Shown piece after piece: positions 45,793 to 55,415 of a stretch of DNA of 64,000 bases. The stretch covers positions 16,001 to 80,000 of the forward strand of contig JAWPHD010010995.1 of the NCBI GenBank assembly GCA_037043455.1, read 5' to 3'. The DNA comes from Cyrtodaria siliqua. Lineage: Eukaryota > Mollusca > Bivalvia > Adapedonta > Hiatellidae. Every line of letters starts with the position of its first letter. Position 1 is the first letter of the stretch. The notes under the pieces were generated by a model. The model ran no database searches. It was not told the origin of the DNA and saw only the letters and a list, made by a program, of their open reading frames with translations. The position numbers were made by a program, and so were the translations under genes.

Positions 45793-48013
45793 GAGGTCAA
45801 TGACCTTGAAGCTCTACTGATTGATTTAGATTTCAGGAAGTAGTCGCTACAAACTTTATTTTTAGCCGTGGCGGCCATCTTGAATTTCCGGCCGACCTGA
45901 AATTTTGCTAGGATCAATTAGACATCAAGAGCAACATTCCTGTGAAATTTCATGAAAATCCGTCTAGTAGTTTCAGAGGAGTAGTCGCTACAAGTTTTCA
46001 TTATATAACTCTATGTAAACAAAGATGGCCGCTGACAGCCATGTTTAACATTGAATCAAAACGATTTTTGACAAGGATCAACATCATGTCATGCTGATCA
46101 TTTTAGAAAAAGTCCCATATCAATATCGCTTATATTTTTCAAGAAGTAGTCGCTACAAACTTGTATCTTGAAAATCTATTTATAGCCATGGCTGCCATCT
46201 TGAATTTCCGGCCGACCTAAAAAAATTCTGGGATCAATTAGACATCAAGAGCAACATTCCTGTGAAGTTTCATAAAAAATCGTCAAGTAGTTTCAGAGGA
46301 GTAGTCGCTACAAGTTTTTACTATATAAATCTATGTAAACAAAAATGTCCGCTAGCGACCATGTTTAAAGTCGCATTGAAATAAATTTCGACAAGAATCA
46401 ACATCATGTCATGCTGATCATTTTAGAAAACGTCCCATATCAATATCACTTACAGTTTTCAAGAAGTAGTCGTTACAAATTTATTTATTTTAAATCTATT
46501 TTTAGCTGTGGCGGCCAGCTTGAATTTCCGGCCAGCCTGAAATTTTTCTAGGATCAACTAGACATCAAGAGCAACATTCCTGTGAAGTTTCATGAACATC
46601 CGTCAAGTAGTTTCAGAGAAGTAGTCGCTACAAGTGTTTACTATATAACTCTATGTAAACAAAGATGGCCACTGGCAGCCATGTTTAACATCGAATCAAA
46701 ATAATGTTTGACTAGGATCAATACCATGTCATGCTGATCATTTTAGAAAAAGTCCCATATCAATATCACTTATAGTTTTCAAGAAGTAGTCGCTACAAAC
46801 ATATTTTTTAAAAATCTATTTTTAGCTGTGGTGGCCATCTTGAATTTCTGGCCGACCTGAAATTTTGCTAGGATCTATTAGACATCAAGAGCAACATTCC
46901 TGTAAAGTTTCATGAAAATCCGCCAAGTAGTTTCAGAGGAGTAGTCGCTACAAGTTTTTACTATATAACTCTACGTAAACAAAGATGGCCACTGGCAGCC
47001 ATGTTTAACGTCGAATCAAAACAATTTTTGACAAGGATTAACATCATGTCATGCTGATCATTTTAGAAAACGTCCCATATCAATATCACTTACAGTTTTC
47101 AAGAAGTAGTCGTTACAAATTTATTTATTTTAAATCTATTTTTAGCTGTGGAGGCCATCTTGAATTTCCGGCCAGCCTGAATTTTTTCTAGGATCAACTA
47201 GACATCAAGAGCAACATTCCTGTGAAGTTTCATGAACATCCGTCAAGTAGTTCCAAAGAAGTAGTCGCTACAAGTGTTTACTATATAACTCTATGTAAAC
47301 AAAGATGGCCACTGGCAGCCATGTTTAACATCGAATCAAAATAATGTTTGACTAGGATCAACACCATGTCATGCTGATCATTTTAGAAAAAGTTCCATAT
47401 CAACACACTTATAGTTTTCAAGAAGTAGTCGCTACAAACTTATTTTTTAAAAATCTATTTTTAGCTGTGGTGGCCATCTTGAATTTCTGGCTGACCTGAA
47501 ATTTTGCTAGGATCTATAAGACATCAAGAGCAACATTCCTGTAAAGTTTCATGAAAATCCGCCAAGTAGTTTCAGAGGAGTAGTCGCTACAAGTTTTTAC
47601 TATATAACTCTATGTAAACAAAGATGGCCTCTGGCAGCCATGTTGAACGTCGAATCAAAACAATTTTTGACAAGGATCAACATCATGTCATGCTGATCAT
47701 TTAAGAAAATGTCCCATATCAATATAACTTATAGTTTTCAAGAAGTAGTCGCTACAAACTTGTATTTTAAAAATCTATTTTTAGCTTTGGTGGCCATCTT
47801 GGATTTCACATTAACATGAATTTTTCTAGGATCAACTAGACTTCATGGGCAACATTTCTGTAAAGTTTCATGAATATCCATCAAGTAGTTTCAGAGGAGT
47901 AGTCGCTACAAATAAAAGTTTACGGACAGACGGACGGACGGACGGACGGACGCCGCACCACGGCATAAGCTCTGACGGCATAAGCTCTGCTGATCTCTGA
48001 TCAGTAGAGCTAA
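45793..48013 (+). mobile_element. Family A tandem-monomer element, largest copy
   Basis: 2.2 kb: head AGGTC-AAT-GACCT after ACAA, GAAGCTCTACTGAT, then about six to seven ~320-bp monomers. The tail is 'cggacggacggacgg', then CTGATC-TCT-GATCAG, AGAGCTAA. The head GCTCTACTGAT and tail ATCAGTAGAGC form exact subterminal inverted repeats. Confidence 0.75.
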
Positions 48014-48067
48014 AAAGAAATTGATACCTATAGCATAACGCCCTCAGCTAAATCTGCACGTTTCACA

Positions 48068-48470
48068 TTACGTGGCACACCTTAATTCCCTTAAGCGATG
48101 GGAAATCTTATATTAGCAGGATTTTATAACGGATATTTCGACAAGAAAACACGTTTATAAACATTTTTTAATGAACAAACGTGATTAACATGTTTAAAAT
48201 TACCAATTAAATGTTTTAATTTTACAATATGCAAGCTTTATAAGCCAAAATTAAGGTTTAATTTCATAGCCCAGCCAACCCCGTTTTTGCTTCTTAGAGA
48301 AGGGTTGGATTGTGTATAAAAGTTAACACTCAGACCATGTAATGATTTGAATTTACCAGTTTGAATTGAGTGTATCAAGTTGTCCGATTGCATCATCCAC
48401 CATTTTACCAGGAGTATGGTACAGTCGGACAGTTCCATTTTATTAAATAAATGACTAAACAATAAACGAA
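48068..48470 (-). repeat. Dispersed repeat K, copy 1
   Basis: It shares 'cttaagcgatgggaaatctt' wording, 'ttagcaggattttataa', 'atttcgacaa' and 'ccaaccccg', and continues through 'ggggttggat' wording, with 60955-61455. The nature is unknown: no terminal inverted repeats or frame. The second copy carries a SINE that this one lacks. Confidence 0.6.
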
Positions 48471-48837
48471 TATTCCTTTTTATATTTTAATCATAAACTA
48501 CGTAACTTGGATGCAAATTTCAAAGAAGTGCGACCAACAAGATCGAGTAATATCGAAGTTTTGCTGGTGCAGTTAACAGGATGCACCTGTATCAAATGTT
48601 TGTACACGGTGCCAAAACAGGTTTTGATGACGTATGCATTATTTGACTAATCAAAAAGTGTGTTACACTGCATAATAACAACACACTCAATACTAAGAAC
48701 ATCGGTTTTTAATTGGTATGATAATGACATTACACGTGATTATACGAGGAAGTACTCTCAAACAGTGTTGTGAGTATAATAAAGCATCCGATCGTACCGG
48801 GCTGTCCAAACATACCAGTCTTGACCCTAGAATATAA

Positions 48838-49134
48838 ACTTGGCCACAATACCACCAAGGACCTACCTGGATTATGAGTCTCCCCAAGTTTGGCCACCAT
48901 ACCACCAATGACCTACCTGGATTATGAGTCTCCCCAAGTTTGGCCACCATACCACCAATGACCTACCTGGATTATGAGTCTCCCCAAGTTTGGCCACAAT
49001 ACCACCAATGACCTACCTGGATTATGAGTCTGCCCAAGTTTGGCCACCATACCACCAAGGACCGACCTGGATTATGAGTCTCCCCAAGTTTGGCCACCAT
49101 ACCACCAATGACCTACCTGGATTATGGGTCTCTG
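48838..49134 (-). repeat. 50-bp minisatellite made of the exon b donor
   Basis: 'acctacctgg' (minus-strand CCAG|GTAGGT) occurs at 48861, 48911, 48961, 49011, 49061 (variant accgacctgg) and 49111: six donors exactly 50 bp apart. The 49111 one is the true exon edge. The five intronic units are nearly identical to each other and differ from the exon unit (CTCATAATCC against CCCATAATCC). Confidence 0.93.
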
Positions 49135-49434
49135 CAAGCTTGGCAACAATACCACCAATGACCTTCTTCACTATTTCGTTGTGCCGATCTGTCTCGTGCA
49201 TTTGTATCAATATCTCTGTCATCTTCTCGTGCCCTTTTGTGACCTTGTCTTTACTGTACCTGATCACACCCTGAGAGTAAAGGTCATCACAAACGTCACA
49301 GGATTTCAGTTCAGGTTTCGGCAGTTCTGATTGGCTGATATTGGCAGGAGATTTGTTTTTTAACATTGAATTCTGGTTGGTGGGTGAGGTAAATTGCTGA
49401 ATGTTTTGTGACATTTTCAGTTTTGCAATGTTTC
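49117..49434 (-). CDS. TRANK1: TRANK1-like gene, exon b
   Basis: This 318-nt phase 1 to phase 1 exon encodes about 106 residues. They are hydrophilic at first (MSQNIQQF..., PELKSCDVCDDLYSQGV) and then helical (HEKMTEILIQMHETDRHNEI, VIGGIVAKLAETHNPG). This resembles a TPR/helical-repeat portion. The acceptor is TTTTACTTGCAG|GAAAC and the donor CCAG|GTAGGT. The frame stays open upstream only because an inserted SINE (49450-49713) happens to read through, so the codons upstream of 49434 are not coding. On the intron side the exon end is copied five more times at exact 50-bp spacing. Exon a joins without a frame break. Confidence 0.8.
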
Positions 49435-49449
49435 CTGCAAGTAAAATGA

Positions 49450-49713
49450 TTGAATTGGATTTTATAGTCGCACCAACAGCTAAGGTCATATGGCGACTTT
49501 CCAGCTTCCATTGGTGGAGGAAGACCCCAGGTGCCCCTCCGGACAATTTTCGTGCACAAACGGGCACCTGGGTAGAACCACCGACGTTCCGCAAGTCAGC
49601 TGGATAGCTTCCTCACATAAAAATTCCTAGGCCCCTGAGGGATCGAACCAACAGCGGTGAGGGGCAAGTGATTTCAAGTCAGAGACGTTAACCACTCGGC
49701 CACGGACGCCCCT
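49450..49713 (-). mobile_element. tRNA-Ser-like SINE in the exon b acceptor tract
   Basis: 264 bp flanked by perfect 12-bp copies (minus-strand TCATTTTACTTG; 49438-49449 and 49714-49725). The minus-strand head has an A box TGGCCGAGTGGTT, an anticodon-loop-like CTTGAAA (TGA) and a B box GGTTCGATCCC, like a serine tRNA. A central part (GTGGTTCTACCCAGGTGCCC and GGGGCACCTGGGGTCTTCC) can form a long-range stem. The element sits immediately upstream of the acceptor CTTGCAG. Confidence 0.9.
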
Positions 49714-49725
49714 CAAGTAAAATGA

Positions 49726-50095
49726 AAACATGCTTTGTAAAAAAAAAAAAATCAAAAACAAATCCGCGGATTCAAATAACGGGGGCGCGACTTAAAAAAC
49801 AAAAGAATATACATGATGCTTAAATGAATGTTTGTAAACATTTTAATAACTAAAAACAATGGACTTTACAGTTTGCGGAGATGACAAAATGCCATTCTAT
49901 AAAACAAAAGAAATTAAATAAATAAATAAACAAGAAATCCGTGGATTCACATGTCTCGCCTAACGGGGCTGGACTTAAAAATAAAAAGGTCAATGATGCT
50001 TAAATGAAAGCTTGTAAACATTTTAGTAACTAAAAACAATCGAGTTTGCCGTTTGCTGAGATGACATTTAAGTGCATTAAAATTTTGTTTAAATA
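49726..50095. other. Intron spacer, short internal duplication
   Basis: Two ~130-bp segments (about 49,735-49,895 and 49,905-50,070) share 'aatgcttgtaaacattttaa' wording and 'actaaaaacaat', a local tandem duplication. No function seen. Confidence 0.4.
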
Positions 50096-50098
50096 CAA

Positions 50099-51117
50099 GA
50101 GGCCCAAGAGGGCCTGCGGATGTTCTACTGGCTAAAACGGCTCTTATATCAAGGGTTGTCCCATCAGTAGTTGCAAAAACAAAGGGATAGGATGGCCTTA
50201 GATCGCTCACTGGTAATCATGGGCAAAAAGTCTGCTGTGTCTAGTCTGGCATGGGCATTTTTTAATTTGTCCCACTTTCTTCTATGAATGAAATTTCATA
50301 AAAATGGGGGGGGGGGGGGGGGGGGGGGGGGAGGGGTTCATAAAAATGGGGGGGGGGGGAGTGGTTTTTTTTTTTTATATTAACATTTTAAACAAATATG
50401 GTAAAGATCAGATAAAAAATGAAGTAACTATGGATTTAACAAAGGAAAATACAATACAGCATTTTTCAACAAATCAAGGGCCATAGCCTGTCGTTACTAA
50501 CTAGATCTAGCTGGTTTTCGAACTGCCGTTTAGGAGGAGTAGCGCCGACAATAAATTTAAAGTAAAAATGTCAAAGTGCCATAACTCCGTCATAAATCAG
50601 CAAACTGGAACAAAAGCACGATATTCACAGCTAGATATCTTTACCGATGCTTCCTGCCAAGTTTCGTTGAAATCCAACAAGGCGTTTAGGAGGAGTAGCG
50701 CCGATAAGAAATTTTAAAAAAAAATGTCAAGGGGCCGTAACTCCATCAAAAATCAACGAACCGGAAAATTAAAAAAAAAAAAAATTAAACCAAACAAATA
50801 AAAAATAAAAAATAAAAAAAATATAAACAAATATATATATCTATTAAAAAAATAATACAAATATACTAATAATATAAAAACAAAGGCAAAACATCTGGTA
50901 AAGTTTGGTAAAGATCAGATGAAACATGAAAGCACTATCATATTAACGAGGCAAGATATAGCATTTTTAACTAAATCAAGGGCCATAACTCCGCTGTTAT
51001 TGGTCCGATCTGGCTGGTTTTCGAATTTGTGCGAGCTTTCATTGATATTAACCATCTGGTAAAGTTTGGTGAAAATCGGATGAAAAATGAAGGCCTTTGG
51101 CCAGTAGAGCTAAAAAT
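50099..51117 (+). mobile_element. B/J-type element remnants with G homopolymers
   Basis: Head GAGGCCCAAGAGGGCC after ACAA, then 'gttctactggc'. Two long G runs follow near 50306-50331 and 50349-50359, then degenerate units with 'ccataactcc'. J-type units end with GGCCTTTGGCCAGTAGAGCTAA near 51113. Confidence 0.55.
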
Positions 51118-52735
51118 CATCAGCTGCAAAAAGTAGGTCAAGGTCATAGATGAAATCCAGGCATCCAAAAAAAAGATGCACTACCGAACACACAACAAGT
51201 TCAAAATAGAATATGTTTTCTTCCAAAGATTAAGCTATAAATTAGGTTTAAAACATCTAGTGTATAATTCTAGTTCATGAGAAAGTGATGTAAATGTAAC
51301 AATTAAAGTTATCTGCCCTTTGCTTGGAGGGTCAAGGTCACTTCCACATTTGCTTTGTCACGATGCCATGAACCACCCAAGATACAAATATAAGCAAAGT
51401 TTGAAAGGTCTAGTGCATACAGTTTGTGAAAAAGTGACCTAAACACAAAAGTTGAACCTAAAAATTAGTAAGTTATCTGCCCTTTGCTTGGAGGATCAAG
51501 GTCACTTCCACATTTGCTTTGTCACGATGCCATGAACCACCCAAGATACAACTATAAGCAAAGTTTGAAAGGTCTAGTGCATACAGTTTGTGAAAAAGTG
51601 ACATAAACGCAAAAATTGAACCTAAAAATTAGTAAGTTATCTGCCCCTTGCTTGGAGGGTCAAGGTCACTTCCACATTTGCTTTGTCACGTTGCCATGTA
51701 CCACCCAAGATACAACTATAAGCAAAGTTTGAAAGGTCTAGTGCATACAGTTTGTGAAAAAGTGACCTAAACGCAAAAGTTGAACCTAAAAATTAGTAAG
51801 TTATCTGCCCTTTGCTTGGAGATTCAAGGTCACTTCCCCATTTGCTTTAACACGTTGCCATGTACTACCCAAGATACAACTATAAGCAAAGTTTGAAAGG
51901 TCTAGTGCATACAGTTTGTGAGAAAATGACCTAAACGCAAAACTTGAATGTTGACGCCGCCGCCGGAAAAGCAACACCTATGTCTCTTTTTTTCTTCGAA
52001 AAGGCGAGACAAAAATCATCAGCTCCAAAAAGTAGGTCAAAATCATAGATGAAATCCATGCGTCCAAAAAGATACACTACCCAAGACACAACTATGTCAA
52101 AATAGAATGTCTTGTATTCCAAAGATTAAGCTATAAACTAGGTTTAAAGCATCTAGTGCATAATTATAGTTCATGAGAAAGTGATGTAAATGTAACAATT
52201 AAAATTTACTTAAAATTTACAATTTAGTTGTAAATTTAACAATTAAAGTTATCTGCCCATTGCTCGGATGGTGAAGGTCACAATTCCACATTGGCCCCAT
52301 CGTTGTGATGTACTACACAAGAAACAACTATAAGCGAAGTTTGAAAGGTCTAATACATAAAGTTTGTGAGAAAGTGATCTAAACGCAAATGTTGAAGGTA
52401 AAAATTATTAAGTTATCTGCCCTTTGCTTGGAGGGTCAAGGTCACATCCACATTTGCTTTGTCACGTTGCAATGTACCACTCAAGATACAACTATAAGCA
52501 AAGTTTGAAAGGTCTAGTGCATACAGTTTGTGAAAAAGTGACCTAAACGTAAAAGTTGAAGGTAAAAATTTTAAGGTTATCTGCCCTTTGCATGGAGGGT
52601 CAAGATCACATCCACATTTGCTTTGTGATATTGCGACGTACCACCCAAGATAAAAAGATACAACTATAAGCAAAGTTTGAAAGGTGTAGTGCATACAGTT
52701 TGCAAGAAATTGACCTCAACGCAAAAACTGAAAGT
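51118..52735 (+). repeat. Family D 164-bp tandem array with hairpin tail
   Basis: 'gttatctgcc' recurs at 51308, 51472, 51636 and 51800, exactly 164 bp apart. Each unit carries 'tcaaggtcac' and 'aagcaaagtttgaaaggtct'. A tail at 51950-52014 has 'ttgacgccgccgccgg' and GTCTC...GAGAC plus AAAAA. A second, more diverged run of the same units follows to 52735 without a clear tail. Confidence 0.8.
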
Positions 52736-53650
52736 AAATGAAGTGTCAATTCAGGTCAATGAATGGACTGAAATGAAGTATAGGCTGAAATGTGGAATTT
52801 ATGTCAATGATTTAGAATTTATGTCAATGAATAGGCTGGAATGTAGAATTTGTGTCAATGAACAGACTGAAATGTAGAATTTATGTCATCTAATGAATAA
52901 GCTGAAATGTGGAATTTATGTCAATGAACAGACTGAAATGTAGAATTTGTCAATGAATAGGCTAAAATGTAGAATTTATGTCAATGCATAGGCTGAAATG
53001 TGGAATTTATGTCATCTAATGAATACGCTGAAATGTGGAATTTATGTCAATGAATAGGCTAAAATGTAGAATGTATGTCAATGGATAGGCTGAAATGGAG
53101 AATTTATGTCATCTAATGAATAGGCTAAAATGTGGAATTTATGTAAATGAAATGTGTAATTTATGTCAATGAATAGGCTAAAAATGTAGAATGTATGTCA
53201 ATGAATTGGCTAAAATGTAGAATGTATGTCAATGGATAGGCTGAAATGGAGAATTTATGTCATCTAATGAATAGGCTAAAATGTGGAATTTATGTAAATG
53301 AAATGTGGAATTTATGTCAATGAATAGGCTAAAAATGTAGAATGTATGTCAATGAATTGGCTAAAATGTAGAATGTATGTCAATGGATAGGCTGAAATGG
53401 AGAATTTATGTCATCTAATGAAAAGGCTAAAATGTGGAATTTATGTCAATGAAATGTGGAATTTATGTCAATGAATAGGCTAAAAATGTAGAATGTATGT
53501 CAATGTAGAGGCTGAAATGTAGAATTTATGTCAATGGATAGGCTGAAATGTGGAATTTATGTCAATGAATAGGCTGAAATGTAAAATTTATGTCAATGAA
53601 TAGGCTGAAATGTGGAATTTATGTCAACGAATAGGCTGAAATGTGGAAAG
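52736..53650 (+). repeat. 31-bp minisatellite
   Basis: About 29 degenerate units of 'gaatttatgtcaatgaatag' plus 'gctgaaatgtg'. Higher-order blocks are visible (53080-53250 and 53250-53420 are near copies). Confidence 0.9.
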
Positions 53651-55085
53651 AAAATTAAAGGGACAAACGGCAATCTTTAAGTGTTTATCAAGCATTAAAA
53701 TTAAAATGTAGGTTGTTTTTTTTTAAAACTGCAAAAGGCAACCAGTAGAGAATTGAATCAGGAATGGTTAAAGATAGAAAACACAGAGGACGGTATCTAA
53801 TCAAATAAATGGGTTTTATGGCACGTCTACACATAAATAGATCATATTGTGCGCAAAAACTGATGATCGATTTGTGTGTTTGAATGGTGTTTACATCATT
53901 TCGAGTACATGTTAGGCCATATATGACAGTCAATTTTGTTTGTGGTAGAGACAGATCAACCTATTTTCCTCGGTAGAACCAGTATAGTGTCATAGGGTCG
54001 AATATCTTGAATCTTACATGAGTAATTAATAAAGTATACACTGAACCAGCATGTCTACGCCTGTTGCTGTATAGACGCATCTATATATATTATATATCTA
54101 TGATATATTCTTTCAGTTTTCCTTTGGAATCCATTCAGAAGGCTGTACCCATTCCCCATATAAATGTTGTTGCCACGTAAGAACTGGGTGGTAGAAACAA
54201 ACTCCACCGACTAAGACAACCGTGGCAACAGCATACCTCGCGCCATCCGTAAAAATCAACACTTTCCCACTTGACAGGCTGAGACCTCAAGCTTGTGTTA
54301 CAAGAGATTTTTTTTATGTGTCTATATAACATTTATGTTAAACTGTGACCCCTGGAGCAGTGCTGATTTGACCAGGGTCACCGTTTGACAACATATGTAA
54401 AAGCTCATGCTACATGCAAAATATTACAACACTAGCTCGAAAGATCTTTTATTATGATTTTCCAATGTAAATCTACGTAAAACTGCGACCCCTAGGACAA
54501 GGGGCTAAATTTGACCCAAGGGTCACAATATCAACAAACTTGGTAGAGGAACATATTGGCTACACAAATATGCAATGTTTGATGAAGAAATGGGATATAT
54601 GCATGGACGGACAGTAAAACGGTATTGCCTTCCGGAGTTGGCAGGGAATAACTAGAAAGGTGTTGCAGCTATGTTAAGCTGAAGTTTTATGAAAAGGGGT
54701 TTAACTCTGCCAAAATGGAAGTCAGAGTTATTGCACATGTCAACAGCATTGAATAATTGATAAAGAAAAACTGTAAAGGGGCATAAATCTGCCAAAATGG
54801 AAGTCACAAGTTATTTGACATGTGTAATGACATTCCTTGATGAAGATGTGTGTGAAGTTTCATGAACATAGGTTAAATTCTACTCAAGTTATGCCAGTTA
54901 TGAGTTTGGTTGGCTGCAGGTTAAAGTTTTATGAAAAGGGGCAATATAGGTCAAATACTTTTCAAGTTACGGCCAAGGTTAGATTGGAGGTTAAGCTGTG
55001 ACGGACAATCACGCCGGATGACACACATCAAAGTGATCCCTAAGTGTCTGCTATGCTAAGCAGGTTGATTCTAAACTGTGCTTAC
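53651..55085. other. Intron with decayed C-type units
   Basis: 53651-54300 shows nothing recognisable. 54310-55070 has 'gtgacccctgg', 'tttgacc.agggtcac' and 'gaagtttcatgaacata' phrases like the C and A monomers, plus 'catggacggacagtaaaacg'. These are old remnants next to the exon a donor. Confidence 0.4.
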
Positions 55086-55183
55086 CTTTGTTAGCCTTGA
55101 AGAAGATGTCAAATATATATCCAGGATAGTGGTTATCCAGGTACTCAATAGGAAGCTTCCCTCCACGGTCTCGTCCCATTACA
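55086..55183 (-). CDS. TRANK1: TRANK1-like gene, exon a (most 5' exon seen)
   Basis: This 98-nt exon encodes about 32 residues, including GGKLPIEYLDNHYPGYIFDI. The 'GxLPIxYL' wording is typical of ankyrin-type helices in TRANK1-like proteins. The acceptor is a TTTTCTTCTCAG tract and the donor reads AAAG|GTAAGC. It starts with one base that completes a codon begun upstream and ends in phase 1, which fits exon b. No upstream exon, start codon or promoter was recognised up to 64000, so the 5' end of the gene is probably outside the window. The short length makes the call depend on splice sites and frame continuity. Confidence 0.72.
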
Positions 55184-55415
55184 CTGAGAAGAAAATACAA
55201 GAGGTTATTCACCTTGATCACGCTTTACTGGCAAGAAACTAATTTCTTATTTATAGCCAGGGGGTCATGGCACAACCTTCGGTGATCTTGATTAGTAGAG
55301 CTAAACACATAAAAAAACAAATAAAACCATATGTGAGGTTTATAGCCATATCACATATCAGCATGGAGGTGGGGTTCTAATAGTGTGTTTAGCATCTGTG
55401 TGTAAATGTCAATTT
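55184..55415. other. Intron upstream of exon a, short
   Basis: The polypyrimidine acceptor of exon a, then 'caagaggttattcacc' and 'gatcttgattagtagagcta' echoes of the A-type head and tail. No more is seen. Confidence 0.4.

Noticed and set aside
49435..49594. N-terminal extension of exon b to an ATG at 49594
   Set aside because: The extension is SINE sequence bounded by a target duplication; the true acceptor CTTGCAG lies at 49435-49441.
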